A stretch of DNA of 64,000 nt from Lachnospiraceae bacterium. GTDB taxonomy: Bacteria; Bacillota; Clostridia; Lachnospirales; Lachnospiraceae. Position numbers and translations under genes: made by a program. The stretch covers positions 1 through 64,000 of the forward strand of contig WRAQ01000009.1 in the NCBI GenBank assembly GCA_009780115.1. Reading direction: 5' to 3'. Each line of letters opens with the position of its first letter. The first letter of the stretch is position 1. Positions 1 through 8,353 of the stretch are shown in pieces. The notes beneath the pieces were generated by a model. It worked only from the letters and a program-made list of their open reading frames with translations, made no database searches and was not told where the DNA came from.

Positions 1-339
1 CCGGGGAACGACAGCCGGATTATGAAACTGGTAGATATCAACATAATCGGTTTTCAGTAAACTTAAGCTTGTTTCAAGGTCAGCACGCAATTCAGCCCCA
101 TTCCGCGCCGGAGTTTTGGTTGCAATAAAAATATTGTCACGAATATGACTTAAAGCAAGGCCGATTTTTGCTTCACTATCAGAATAACTTCGGGCGGTAT
201 CAAAAAAAGTGACACCCGTGTCATATGCCTTATTTAAAAGCAAACCGGCATATTCTTGGGATACTCGTTGAATCGGCAATGCACCGAATCCGATAATATT
301 TGTTTTAATATTAGTCCTGCCTAAGGTGACTTGTGCCAT
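1..339 (-). CDS. Aldo/keto reductase, N-terminal part (cut by window edge)
   Basis: The minus strand is open from an ATG at 339-337 to the window edge and gives 113 residues beginning MAQVTLGRTNIKTNIIGFG. The start of the family's TIM barrel is visible, with FDTARSY supplying the conserved Asp (about 47) and Tyr (about 52), IATKTP supplying the Lys, and DIYQFHNP supplying the His of the D-Y-K-H catalytic set. Members of this family are NAD(P)H-dependent oxidoreductases acting on carbonyl substrates in the cytoplasm. The substrate cannot be told. The gene starts 7 bases after the stop of the chemoreceptor gene and is probably cotranscribed with it. The C-terminal half lies outside the window. 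Confidence 0.85.
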   Translation of the reverse strand, partial: MAQVTLGRTNIKTNIIGFGALPIQRVSQEYAGLLLNKAYDTGVTFFDTARSYSDSEAKIGLALSHIRDNIFIATKTPARNGAELRADLETSLSLLKTDYVDIYQFHNPAVVPR

Positions 340-346
340 GATATTC

Positions 347-1840
347 CTACTCTTCTTCCTTTAGTTCATCCATCAAACGGTTTACAACTTTTTCAATTTC
401 GATAATATTGGCATTGGTTTCTGAGTATTTATCCGCCATTTCTTTAGTTCTTTCATCAGAATAAATAATACTGCCCGTCATTGTGTCAACGACACGGGCA
501 ACTTCCTGCATATTCCCAACCATGTTGGTATTTTTCATTTCCACATCTTGAATTGCTTCACTTACCTGCTGAATATTTTTTCCGATTTGGATTGTATCGT
601 TGGTAATATTACCCACACTTTGGTCAACCCGGCCAACTTTCGACTGGGTCTGGCTAATGTTTTCAATAATGCTGGTAAATGAAGTTGTCATTTTATTTGC
701 AGTTAACTCAAGATTCGAAAGAGCTTCAAAGATACTTTCTGACGAGACTTGGGTCCCCTCACTAAGACTACGGATTTCGTTCGCAACTACCGCAAAACCG
801 CGCCCGGCTTCCCCGGCTCTTGCCGCTTCAATCGAGGCGTTCAGGGCCAGAAGATTAGTTTGTGAATTAATTCCGTCAATCGTTTTTACTTCTTCTTTCA
901 TTTTTTCAAACTCGTTTTTGAAATTGTCAAGCGTGCTTTCGACTTCCTTTGATAAAGCGGCAATCGTATTCGTTGCAACGACAACTTCAGATAATTCGCG
1001 AGAGCTGGTTGTCGCATGTTCGCTTGATTCATTAGCAAGCTTAACCATGTGCGCAATCATATCGGAAACGCTTTGGATTTGTGTGTTAATTGTTTCAGTA
1101 AGTTGAAATGAATTATCGGTTTTCTCTCTCAAAATCGTGTTATTACTAGTTAAATCCGCCATTCCGGATACAACGTCATTAGCACTGTCAATATTTTCTT
1201 TGGCGAGCAGCCTGACTTTTTCCATTCCGTCAACCACGGAACGGCTTGCCGTCGAAACAACATCTATTGTCGTGACGACTTTGTCAAGATTTCCTTTCAC
1301 GGCTGAAAGCATCGCCCCGTCAGAAGCTGTCAGGTGATTGATGGACAAAATATAACTAACACTGCATAAAATAACTGATGCAATCTGAATTTGATATTGG
1401 GTAATATCACCTGGTGCATTATGGCCACTCATAATTCTTAGCCCAATATTAATTGCTAATAAAATAAATTGCCCTATTGCTACCTGGATAATATAATTCC
1501 GGTTTTTGTATAATACCAGCATACTCATCATTGGCAGAATATAAACGAAAGCCAAAGGTGATGTCGTTGTCGTAATAACAAACATATAAAACGCGCCATA
1601 ACCGATTGCTACTGCATATTTGTAAGCCGGTGAACTTTTTCCATGAAATTTGAGAATAAACAGACTGGCAAAAAACGGAATCCAAGCCATTAATTGAAAC
1701 TGAATATAATAACTAATTTCTCTTAAACCTCGGATTATTTCGCTAATATAAGCCAATGATAAAACTATATTTAACGTCAGCCATAATCCCCTCGCCCTAA
1801 TATTCGCTTTCGCGCGAAAAAATTGCTCATTGTTTTCCAT
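347..1840 (-). CDS. Methyl-accepting chemotaxis protein with multi-pass membrane N-terminus
   Basis: This 497-residue protein has about five or six hydrophobic segments within residues 18-170, no obvious extracellular ligand domain, and a long helical cytoplasmic signalling domain. The CheA/CheW-binding hairpin tip is easy to see at about 323-363 ([20 protein letters not shown] followed by [16 protein letters not shown]). Family members sense stimuli through the membrane and control the CheA kinase. The absence of a periplasmic-type sensor domain suggests that it senses within the membrane or membrane energetics, which is inference. No other che genes are in the window. Upstream on the minus strand is an AT-rich stretch with several TATAGT-like boxes, and the ATG at 1840 follows a GAGGG sequence. 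The aldo/keto reductase gene follows 7 bases downstream. Confidence 0.9.
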   Translation of the reverse strand: MENNEQFFRAKANIRARGLWLTLNIVLSLAYISEIIRGLREISYYIQFQLMAWIPFFASLFILKFHGKSSPAYKYAVAIGYGAFYMFVITTTTSPLAFVYILPMMSMLVLYKNRNYIIQVAIGQFILLAINIGLRIMSGHNAPGDITQYQIQIASVILCSVSYILSINHLTASDGAMLSAVKGNLDKVVTTIDVVSTASRSVVDGMEKVRLLAKENIDSANDVVSGMADLTSNNTILREKTDNSFQLTETINTQIQSVSDMIAHMVKLANESSEHATTSSRELSEVVVATNTIAALSKEVESTLDNFKNEFEKMKEEVKTIDGINSQTNLLALNASIEAARAGEAGRGFAVVANEIRSLSEGTQVSSESIFEALSNLELTANKMTTSFTSIIENISQTQSKVGRVDQSVGNITNDTIQIGKNIQQVSEAIQDVEMKNTNMVGNMQEVARVVDTMTGSIIYSDERTKEMADKYSETNANIIEIEKVVNRLMDELKEEE

Positions 1841-1979
1841 ATGAATCCCTCACTTTTTTACTTCCTTGGACCTTTAAATTAGTACTATACTACTATATCA
1901 TAATTTGACCGGATATTACAAGGAAAAAATCATAAATGGCTATAAATGTAAGTTCGGAATGTGAATTTTGGTATGAAAT

Positions 1980-2234
1980 ATGCGAAATACTGTTGATTTT
2001 TTCTTATTGTTGCGGTCCCTTAAAAGCAAATTAAATGTAAGTAATGGGCATGGCGGTAATAAATTATTAAAAGTCGTTGTCGCTGAACTGGGAATGGATT
2101 ATATAACACAGAACTTTCAGTATTCTATCTTAGAAAACTACAATGCAAGGGTAAATAAGGATATCATCTTGGAGCGTGAATCTTGGTGGAAAGAAACTCT
2201 TGGTAGTAGGGCATTTGGCTTAAATGCGAATTGA
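1980..2234 (+). pseudogene. Remnant of a GIY-YIG-type nuclease (C-terminal end)
   Basis: An 84-residue reading frame ends in ILERESWWKETLGSRAFGLN. That string resembles the C-terminal ends of GIY-YIG nuclease family proteins, where a (R/K)E..WK..LG.R.(F/H)G(L/Y)N pattern is common. NFQYSILE before it also fits. The N-terminal GIY-YIG catalytic motif is absent, a TGA lies in frame two codons upstream, and there is no convincing ribosome binding site, so this is most likely a decayed fragment. It lies just upstream of the HEPN/MNT pair in a small accessory patch between the chemoreceptor and the ribosomal protein genes. The family assignment rests on remembered motifs alone. Confidence 0.5.
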
Positions 2235-2283
2235 CAGAACATGAATTTTGGGGCATAATCAATAGCATAGGATGGTTGTAAAT

Positions 2284-2679
2284 ATGCTTGATAAAGTTGA
2301 TTATTGGCTTGATTTGTGTAATGAAGATATCATTACCGCCAAATGGTTGTTAAAAGGAAAGCGATTGCTTCATACCGCTTATTTCTGTCATCAAATAACA
2401 GAAAAAGCGTTAAAAGCAGTGGTGGCAAGCATTACAGAAGAAATACCACCAAAAACCCATGATTTGATAAAGTTAGCTAAACGCGGTAATATTGCTTCTG
2501 ATTTATCGGAAATACAACAATTATTTCTAAATAATATTGCCCAATATCAGATTGAAGCGCGTTATCCTGAGTCTAAAGAAAAGATTGCTCAGACACTAAC
2601 AGACAAGAAATGTCAGCAATATTTAAAGGAAACGGAAGAATTTTTATGTTGGATAAAGAGAAAGTTAGGCAAATCGTAA
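2284..2679 (+). CDS. HEPN domain protein (probable toxin of HEPN/MNT pair)
   Basis: The product is 131 residues from the ATG at 2284, chosen because AGGATGG at 2268-2274 is correctly spaced for it. An upstream ATG at 2272 lies inside that ribosome binding site. The helical protein carries the HEPN signature AYFCHQITEKALKA, HDLIKLA and the late EARYPES motif (Pfam HEPN type). HEPN proteins paired with minimal nucleotidyltransferases form toxin-antitoxin modules in which the HEPN partner can act as an RNase or be silenced by nucleotidylation. This subtype lacks an obvious R-x4-6-H RNase motif, so its activity is uncertain. It overlaps the downstream nucleotidyltransferase gene by 34 bases, which indicates translational coupling. 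Confidence 0.8.
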   Translation: MLDKVDYWLDLCNEDIITAKWLLKGKRLLHTAYFCHQITEKALKAVVASITEEIPPKTHDLIKLAKRGNIASDLSEIQQLFLNNIAQYQIEARYPESKEKIAQTLTDKKCQQYLKETEEFLCWIKRKLGKS

Positions 2680-2966
2680 TTGATTTTTCCGATGAAGTGC
2701 GGAAAATACTTAATCCCACAAAAATAATACTTTTTGGCTCATATGTCAACGGAACTCCTCATGAGTGGAGCGATATTGATGTCGCCATTTTAGTACGAAA
2801 CTACGAGGGGGATTGGGTTAGCACCCGCGCAATGTTATATGGATTAAAATGGTCGGATGATTTTACAGACATAGAACCGCATTTATTGGATGAGAGTTAC
2901 GATTCGAGTGGTTTTGTCGAACACATTTTAAAAACAGGAGAAATTGTTTATCAATCCGCTTCATAA
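2646..2966 (+). CDS. MNT-type nucleotidyltransferase (probable antitoxin partner)
   Basis: The product is 106 residues if started at the ATG at 2646 (MLDKEKVRQI), which has GGAAACGGAAG just upstream. A longer frame from 2610 is possible but adds residues atypical of the family. The minimal nucleotidyltransferase core is plain: ILFGSYVNG (the GS motif) followed by WSDIDVAI, with two metal-binding aspartates, and a third acidic position near IEPHL. Members transfer nucleotides to a partner protein, and in HEPN/MNT systems this silences the HEPN toxin. Overlap with the preceding HEPN gene supports a two-gene module. The GSxxxG...DxD set is intact, so it is probably active. Confidence 0.82.
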   Translation: MLDKEKVRQIVIDFSDEVRKILNPTKIILFGSYVNGTPHEWSDIDVAILVRNYEGDWVSTRAMLYGLKWSDDFTDIEPHLLDESYDSSGFVEHILKTGEIVYQSAS

Positions 2967-2985
2967 ATAACCATAAGAACTAAGT

Positions 2986-3027
2986 AAAAAAGAGCCTAAG
3001 CCATTAGCGGTATAAGCTCTATTTTTT
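2986..3027. terminator. Bidirectional rho-independent terminator
   Basis: A hairpin with the arms AGAGCCTAA... and ...TATAAGCTCT is flanked by A6 on the left and T6 on the right. It therefore reads as a stem plus U-tract on both strands. It lies between the plus-strand nucleotidyltransferase gene (ends 2966) and the minus-strand rpsI gene (ends 3109) and should end both transcripts. Confidence 0.8.
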
Positions 3028-3108
3028 ATCATTTTTTGACCTATAAAGACTAAATCCATTACTAAGTCTCCAAAGTCTTGATTCTGTAATACTTCTTGGT
3101 GATAATAA

Positions 3109-3513
3109 TTATCTTTTTGAGAACTGCGGGGCACGGCGGGCGCCTTTGAGCCCGTATTTCTTTCTTTCTTTGGCGCGGGGGTCTCTGGTAAGGAACCCGG
3201 CTTTTTTGAGGGTCGGGCGGAAATCGCCGTCAACCTGTAATAAGGCGCGGGCGATACCATGTCTGATCGCGCCGGCTTGACCGGTTGTCCCACCGCCTCT
3301 TACGGTGATTTTGACATCGTATTTGCCAGTGGTTTCAGTCGCAACCATCGGTTGCCTTACGATAACTTTTAAAGTTTCCAGTCCAAAGTAATCATCAATA
3401 TCTCTTTTATTGATGGTAATATTGCCTTTACCCGGACTCATATAAACACGGGCAATTGATTTTTTTCTTCTACCTGTTCCGTAGCTTTTGGGTTGTGCTG
3501 CTGCTTTTGGCAT
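3109..3513 (-). CDS. rpsI: 30S ribosomal protein S9
   Basis: The 134-residue protein has the S9 hallmarks: [14 protein letters not shown] near the start, the [18 protein letters not shown] core, and the C-terminal FLTRDPR.KERKKYG followed by [10 protein letters not shown]. The final SKR tail reaches the P-site tRNA in known ribosomes. Length is normal for the family. It follows rplM by 15 bases and is cotranscribed with it, the arrangement found in most bacteria. Confidence 0.98.
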   Translation of the reverse strand: MPKAAAQPKSYGTGRRKKSIARVYMSPGKGNITINKRDIDDYFGLETLKVIVRQPMVATETTGKYDVKITVRGGGTTGQAGAIRHGIARALLQVDGDFRPTLKKAGFLTRDPRAKERKKYGLKGARRAPQFSKR

Positions 3514-3528
3514 TATTCAATCTCCTAT

Positions 3529-3957
3529 TTAAAAAGTTAATACTTCCGGTTTTTGTGCGGCCTGTTTGTGCTCGGGACCGGCATAAACGAAAAGTTTTTT
3601 ATACATTTGCCTGCCGAGCGGGCCTTTAGGAAGCATACCTTTAACTGCATGTTCAACTACTCGTTCCGGGTTCTTCTTAAGCACTTCTTTAACCGGAATA
3701 AGGCGCCAGCTACCAACATAATCACTATGGCGGAAGTAGGTTTTTTGCTCCATTTTTTTGCCGGATAATTTGATTTTTTCGGCATTAATAACGATAACAT
3801 AATCGCCAGTATCGGCATGGGGGGTAAAAATTGGTTTGTGTTTGCCTCTAAGAACTCTGGCAATTTCGGTCGCCATACGTCCCAGAGTCATATCAGTAGC
3901 GTCCACAACGTACCATTTGCGTTCGATGGTCGCGGGGCTTGCCATAAATGTTTTCAT
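3529..3957 (-). CDS. rplM: 50S ribosomal protein L13
   Basis: The product is 142 residues starting MKTFMASP. The ATG at 3957 is preceded by CTGGAG at proper spacing, and the product then has the usual L13 length. A longer frame from 3999 would add 14 residues that fall in the leader hairpin. Hallmarks are [41 protein letters not shown], and MLPKGPLGR near the C-terminus. L13 binds early during 50S assembly. The gene has its own strong promoter and a structured leader, and it is followed by rpsI. Confidence 0.98.
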   Translation of the reverse strand: MKTFMASPATIERKWYVVDATDMTLGRMATEIARVLRGKHKPIFTPHADTGDYVIVINAEKIKLSGKKMEQKTYFRHSDYVGSWRLIPVKEVLKKNPERVVEHAVKGMLPKGPLGRQMYKKLFVYAGPEHKQAAQKPEVLTF

Positions 3958-4075
3958 TATGAACTCCAGTCTGTCTGCCAAACGCAGACACTTCATCAAA
4001 ATTTTGTCTTAACCTGTCCGGATGTCCGGTCCGGATGTTTAAGGCACACAAAAAGGTCTAACAAATTTGTCATGC
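3958..4075 (-). promoter_or_regulatory. Structured 5' leader of rplM (candidate L13 autoregulatory leader)
   Basis: The untranslated leader of about 118 bases contains an imperfect hairpin closed by CTTAA/TTAAG around TCCGG/CCGGA repeats. A perfect GTCTGC-GTTTG-GCAGAC hairpin then ends just before the ribosome binding site. L13 leader elements are known in Firmicutes in front of rplM and allow feedback by L13. The position and hairpins agree, but no covariance-model match could be run. Confidence 0.5.
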
Positions 4076-4081
4076 TTGAAC

Positions 4082-4110
4082 ATTATATTACACGCGCCCT
4101 AGTGTGTCAA
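4082..4110 (-). promoter_or_regulatory. Sigma-A promoter of rplM-rpsI
   Basis: On the minus strand a consensus TTGACA (4110-4105) is followed by exactly 17 bases and a consensus TATAAT (4087-4082). Transcription should start near 4075. The -35 box lies only 9 bases past the lipase stop codon, so rplM-rpsI is uncoupled from the upstream ecf-truA-lipase genes. Confidence 0.92.
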
Positions 4111-4118
4111 GCAGTTTT

Positions 4119-4805
4119 TCAAGTTTTTTTGCTAATTTGCCCATTTAATAAGCCGGATAAATATTTATGAGGATAATGGTCATTTGCCGAATAATAGAAA
4201 GGCAGTCTTTTGGCGCCGATCCGGACTGTTGCCCCGACATGCCGGTAGCCCATGAAAGGGAATGGTATTTTAGTGATAAGGTCATTGCCGTTTTCCACCC
4301 GCACTGTCTTGTCAACCCGCTTATTATATGATTTGACGAAAGCTTCATTGCCAACCCGCGGGCAGCCAAATAAGACCGCTTCGATATCGCGGTCCGGATA
4401 ATTGTACTGAATGTCAACGGCACACAAAACCGCAAGCGCCGCCCCGCGTGAATGGCCGGTTATTTTGATATAATGAGTATCACCGGTGATTGCTTCAAGA
4501 ATCTTTCCGCGGACAGTCTTCATTTTATAGGTATTAATAAAACCGGTATGGACTCTTATATCTGAAGTAATATTGTCATAGGGAATCGTCTTTTTCCAAA
4601 AGGTAAGGTTTGAGAACCATTCCCGCAGTGAATCCGTACCCCGGAAGGTTATCAGCAAGGTATCTTTGTCTCTTCGTAAATAGCATTGAACCCCGGAAGC
4701 AGGGTCATCTATTATCTTGGTACATGGGTAACTGGTATAGGGCTGGATATCGCGGTAGGCGCAACTTGAAAGATGCAAAGATTTGATTATTGCGGTTTGA
4801 TTCAT
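4119..4805 (-). CDS. Class 3 lipase family protein
   Basis: The 228-residue protein has every landmark of the fungal-type class 3 lipases. These are FRGTDS (oxyanion region), VHTGF, GHSRGAALA with the nucleophile Ser119, FGCPRVGN, GNDLITKIP with catalytic Asp175, and NDHYPHKY with catalytic His210. The enzyme should hydrolyse ester bonds in acylglycerols or related lipids. No signal peptide is visible, so it appears cytoplasmic. It is inserted between truA and rplM, where most Firmicutes have nothing. A long hairpin (4817-4854) lies directly before its ribosome binding site. Confidence 0.88.
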   Translation of the reverse strand: MNQTAIIKSLHLSSCAYRDIQPYTSYPCTKIIDDPASGVQCYLRRDKDTLLITFRGTDSLREWFSNLTFWKKTIPYDNITSDIRVHTGFINTYKMKTVRGKILEAITGDTHYIKITGHSRGAALAVLCAVDIQYNYPDRDIEAVLFGCPRVGNEAFVKSYNKRVDKTVRVENGNDLITKIPFPFMGYRHVGATVRIGAKRLPFYYSANDHYPHKYLSGLLNGQISKKT

Positions 4806-4816
4806 TTTTTTTGCTC

Positions 4817-4854
4817 CATTTTTATCATCTATTTCAGGTTATGTGATAAAAATG
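4817..4854 (-). promoter_or_regulatory. Perfect 11-bp hairpin in front of the lipase gene
   Basis: CATTTTTATCA pairs perfectly with TGATAAAAATG across a 16-base loop. On the minus strand the 3' arm abuts the TGGAG ribosome binding site and the lipase ATG. It lacks a U-tract, so it is more likely a translational control or RNA-processing element than a terminator. Confidence 0.5.
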
Positions 4855-4872
4855 GGAAATGATACAGCTTAT

Positions 4873-5766
4873 TTAAAGATACTCATACTTCACCAAAGTC
4901 AATCCATTAGCGGGCGCGGTGGGACCGGCTTTACTGCGCTCTTTTGCTGCCAGGATTTCGGGGAGTTGCTCCGGTACGCATCTTCCGGTCCCGACTTCGA
5001 TTAGGGTGCCGGCGATGATGCGGACCATGTTATAAAGGAAACCATTTCCGGTAACTGTGATGGTGACTTCGGCGGGGTGAATACGGGGGTTTGGAGTTAG
5101 TGACTGACTAAGATTTTGGTGAGTAAAGCTTGAGGGGCAAAAATTTTCCCGGTTATGTTGACCGACTCGGTCAGTCAATCGCGCTATATCTTCAATTATG
5201 TCTAGCTTGTAAATAGTACGGACGGTAGATTTAGGAAAATCACTATCCGTCCCTTTCTTTTTGGGGGCAGCGGTGCAAAAACTGGCAAAATCATGTTCCC
5301 CGACCAGGTATTCAGCAGCTTTTTGCATTTGCCCCACGTTGAGGTACTGGTAGGTATAATGATGATATAAGCGTTTAGTCGGCAGGGGAAAATCGGCATT
5401 CCAAATGCGGTATTGATAGGTTTTGCGGCTTTCGGTGCGGCGGGGGTGAAAATCTAAAGCAACGGTTTCGGCATGTTGAATGCGGATATCTTCCGGTAAG
5501 CGTTGATTTATTGCATAAGGTAGTTTTTTTGCGGGAATCGGGGTTACTGTATCAAAAACAGCGATATTGCACAGGGCATGGACACCGGTATCAGTCCGGC
5601 TTGCGCTAACCAAGGTAATTTCTTCATCTAATAATTCGGTGAGGGCCCGTTTTAATTCACCTTCTACGGTCGGGACTGTGGGCTGAAATTGATAACCGTT
5701 GTAAGCGGTGCCATCGTAAGCAACCGTTAACTTGATGCGCTTTGGTTCATTATTTATTTCATTCAT
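4873..5766 (-). CDS. truA: tRNA pseudouridine(38-40) synthase TruA
   Basis: TruA isomerises uridines 38-40 in tRNA anticodon arms. The catalytic motif SASRTDTGVHA (Asp in RTDxGVHA) is present, as are LTVAYDGTAYNGYQFQ at the start and the C-terminal GNGFLYNMVRIIAGTL and GLTLVKY. At 297 residues it is longer than the usual 245-260. The extra length is a polar stretch around residues 195-235, between the IYKLDI strand and VTITVTGNGF, that is not part of the common core. The start overlaps the ecfT stop by 4 bases (ATGA), so translation is coupled. Confidence 0.96.
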   Translation of the reverse strand: MNEINNEPKRIKLTVAYDGTAYNGYQFQPTVPTVEGELKRALTELLDEEITLVSASRTDTGVHALCNIAVFDTVTPIPAKKLPYAINQRLPEDIRIQHAETVALDFHPRRTESRKTYQYRIWNADFPLPTKRLYHHYTYQYLNVGQMQKAAEYLVGEHDFASFCTAAPKKKGTDSDFPKSTVRTIYKLDIIEDIARLTDRVGQHNRENFCPSSFTHQNLSQSLTPNPRIHPAEVTITVTGNGFLYNMVRIIAGTLIEVGTGRCVPEQLPEILAAKERSKAGPTAPANGLTLVKYEYL

Positions 5767-6569
5767 AGCGGAAATATCCTATCTATTACAATCGTACCTA
5801 TCATAAAAGCAAAGATACATAAATAAGCAATCCGGTCGCGGGTTTTGTAAATAAGCGGTTTCATCTTGGTGCGGTGGCCGCCGCCCCGGTAACAGCGGGC
5901 TTCCATCGCCATTGCAAGGTCGTTGGCACGGCGAAAGGCGGAAATAAATAAGGGGACGAGCAGCGGGACAAGGCTTTTTGCTTTTTTAATCAGGTTTCCG
6001 CTTTCAAAATCAGCACCACGGGCAATTTGCGCTTTCATTATTTTATCAGTTTCCTTAAATAGAATCGGGATAAAACGCAGGGCGATCGACATCATCATCA
6101 CCACTTCATGAACCGGTACTTTGATATATTTAAGCGGCTTCAGTAGTTTTTCCATTCCGTCGGTAAGGTTGTTCGGAGTTGTGGTCAGGGTCATCACTGA
6201 TGAGCCCATTATTAGCATTACCAAGCGGGTTGTCAGGGTTGCCGCAAGGCGGATACCTTCCCAGGTGATGGTGATTTTCCAAAAGGTGGCTGCCGGTTCG
6301 CCGGGGGTAAGAAAGAGGTTAAAAACCACCGCAAAAAGAAGCAGAAAAATAATTGCTTTCATACCGCGTACCATGAATTTGAATGGTACTTTTGATAATT
6401 TGACGACTAAAAACAAAAATAAGCCAGCCAGAATAAAACCGGTAAATCCGTTAACCACAAACAAAGATATGATAAAAAATACCGTAGCTACGAGTTTGAC
6501 ACGGGGGTCAAGGCGGTGAATGATTGAATCGGTTTGATAATATTGTCCGAGGGTGATGTCTCTTATCAT
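5763..6569 (-). CDS. ecfT: Energy-coupling factor transporter transmembrane protein EcfT
   Basis: This 268-residue membrane protein has several hydrophobic segments and the two signature coupling motifs that contact the ATPases: AQIARGADF and, downstream, MEARCYRGG. EcfT is the shared scaffold of group II ECF importers and links the two ATPases to exchangeable S components for vitamins and metals. No S component is encoded nearby. It lies 4 bases after ecfA2 and overlaps truA by 4 bases. Confidence 0.95.
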   Translation of the reverse strand: MIRDITLGQYYQTDSIIHRLDPRVKLVATVFFIISLFVVNGFTGFILAGLFLFLVVKLSKVPFKFMVRGMKAIIFLLLFAVVFNLFLTPGEPAATFWKITITWEGIRLAATLTTRLVMLIMGSSVMTLTTTPNNLTDGMEKLLKPLKYIKVPVHEVVMMMSIALRFIPILFKETDKIMKAQIARGADFESGNLIKKAKSLVPLLVPLFISAFRRANDLAMAMEARCYRGGGHRTKMKPLIYKTRDRIAYLCIFAFMIGTIVIDRIFPL

Positions 6570-6573
6570 ATGT

Positions 6574-7419
6574 TTATCCTAATAATGCCGTTAAAATGCT
6601 GTCTCTTGCGGCATTAACGTTCAGGGCGGCAGTATCAACATTTAAGCCTTTTTCTTTTAATGCATGCATTATATATGTCATCGGCGGGGCGGCAAGGCCG
6701 ATTTCCTCAAGCTTTTTGAAGTTGGTGAAAACCTTAGCCGGGCTGTCGTCGTAGGCAACTTTGTTCTTATTCATGACAATAATCCGCTCAACATACTTTG
6801 CGACTTCTTCCATACTGTGGGAAACGAGGATAACTGTGATACCGGTCTCCGCCTTAAGAAGCGCGATTTGGCCAAGGATTTCGTCGCGCCCGCGAGGGTC
6901 AAGGCCGGCCGTAGGTTCATCAAGAATAAGTATTTCAGGGCGCATTGCCAGGACACCGGCAATAGCTACCCGCCTTTTCTGCCCGCCGGATAATTCAAAA
7001 GGTGACTGGTAAAAATATTCATCGGTGATTCCAACTTGCTTTAGGGCGGAATAAGCACGAAGTTCAGTTTCTTTTTTATCCAACCCTAAGTTCTTCGGGC
7101 CGAAACAAACATCGCTGAAAACATCAATTTCAAATAATTGATGTTCGGGGTATTGGAAAACAAGGCCGACTTTGCTGCGAAGATTTTTTTTGTTATAACC
7201 ATCATCGTGGATATCGGCACCATTAAAATATACATTGCCGGACGTAGGTTTAAGCAGGCCGTTAAGGTGCTGGACGAGGGTCGATTTGCCGGAGCCGGTA
7301 TGCCCGATCAGGCCAATAAACTGACCCTTGGGGATAACAAGATTGATGTCATCAAGGGCAGTAGAAGCCATAGCGGTACCTTCATCGTATATGTGGTATA
7401 GGTGGTCTAATATTAGCAT
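6574..7419 (-). CDS. ecfA2: ECF transporter ATPase EcfA2
   Basis: The 281-residue ABC ATPase has Walker A GHTGSGKST, the Q-loop VFQYPEHQLF typical of ECF ATPases, signature LSGGQKRRV, Walker B ILILDEPTAGLDP and the switch His in VSHSM. The start MLILDHLYHIY, 8 bases after ecfA1 and with AGGAAC upstream, marks it as the second ATPase. EcfA1 and EcfA2 form the heterodimer that powers vitamin uptake through EcfT. Confidence 0.95.
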   Translation of the reverse strand: MLILDHLYHIYDEGTAMASTALDDINLVIPKGQFIGLIGHTGSGKSTLVQHLNGLLKPTSGNVYFNGADIHDDGYNKKNLRSKVGLVFQYPEHQLFEIDVFSDVCFGPKNLGLDKKETELRAYSALKQVGITDEYFYQSPFELSGGQKRRVAIAGVLAMRPEILILDEPTAGLDPRGRDEILGQIALLKAETGITVILVSHSMEEVAKYVERIIVMNKNKVAYDDSPAKVFTNFKKLEEIGLAAPPMTYIMHALKEKGLNVDTAALNVNAARDSILTALLG

Positions 7420-7427
7420 AGTTGTTC

Positions 7428-8276
7428 CTATATTCTTAACGCTTCGAGCAGTTCCCCGGTGGTTAAAACAGCAGGGGGCAGGCCCTTAAGGCCGCTTTTT
7501 TTAAGCTCGTAGGCTAACAAAGTTACTTGGGGGACGTCAAGACGAAGGTTTTTAAGTTCGTCAACGCGGCTAAAAATTTCCCGGGGCGTGCCGGTCATCG
7601 CGATTTTACCCTCATCCATAACGAAAACCCGGTCAGCGTGGATTATTTCTTCCATATAGTGGGTAATCAAGATGATGGTAATCTTCTCAACATCATTCAG
7701 GGCACGGACGGCACGGATAACTTCCTTGCGGCCGGAGGGGTCAAGCATCGCCGTCGGTTCGTCAAGCACAATACATTTGGGGTGCATTGCCAGGACACCG
7801 GCGATGGAGACACGCTGTTTCTGGCCGCCGGAGAGGCGGTCAGGCGACTTTTTCCGGTGTTCGTACATGCCAACGGCACGAAGGCTTTCCTCAACACGTT
7901 CCCAGATTTCCGCAGTGGGGACACCCATATTTTCCGGGCCGAAACCAACATCTTCTTCAACAACCTGGCCAATGATTTGATTATCGGGGTTTTGAAAGAC
8001 CATTCCGGCAATCTGGCGGATTTCCCAGATATGTTCCTCGTCACTTGTATCTTTTCCGTCAATAAAAACACTACCTTCGGTAGGATAAAGAATCGCATTA
8101 AGGTGTTTGGCGAGGGTTGATTTGCCGGAACCGTTGTGTCCGAGGATAGCAATAAATTCACCGGCTTTGACATCAATATCAACTTCATCAACAGCCCTGG
8201 TGATACCCTCGATGTTGCCTTCATCATCACGGCGGATATATTCAAATGTAAGTTTTTTGGTTTTAATAATGTTCAT
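7428..8276 (-). CDS. ecfA1: ECF transporter ATPase EcfA1
   Basis: The 282-residue ABC ATPase has Walker [11 protein letters not shown]-loop VFQNPDNQI, signature LSGGQKQRV, Walker [14 protein letters not shown] and a switch His in ITHYM. First position in the operon and the VFQNPDNQ motif identify it as EcfA1. It begins the minus-strand block ecfA1-ecfA2-ecfT-truA. The divergent neighbour at 8354 implies that the 77-base gap holds promoters for both directions. Confidence 0.95.
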   Translation of the reverse strand: MNIIKTKKLTFEYIRRDDEGNIEGITRAVDEVDIDVKAGEFIAILGHNGSGKSTLAKHLNAILYPTEGSVFIDGKDTSDEEHIWEIRQIAGMVFQNPDNQIIGQVVEEDVGFGPENMGVPTAEIWERVEESLRAVGMYEHRKKSPDRLSGGQKQRVSIAGVLAMHPKCIVLDEPTAMLDPSGRKEVIRAVRALNDVEKITIILITHYMEEIIHADRVFVMDEGKIAMTGTPREIFSRVDELKNLRLDVPQVTLLAYELKKSGLKGLPPAVLTTGELLEALRI

Positions 8277-8353
8277 GTTTTTTCATTTTACAAGAAGATG
8301 AGGTTAAAAACAAGTCTTGCTTGTTTTATTCCCGGTTTTAATTTATTATGTAA

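Noticed and set aside
2961..3293. Reading frame antiparallel or shifted over rpsI
   Set aside because: Shadow of the rpsI coding sequence; the same applies to most other overlapping frames in the window, including Pro/Leu-rich frames opposite the glycine-rich proteins.
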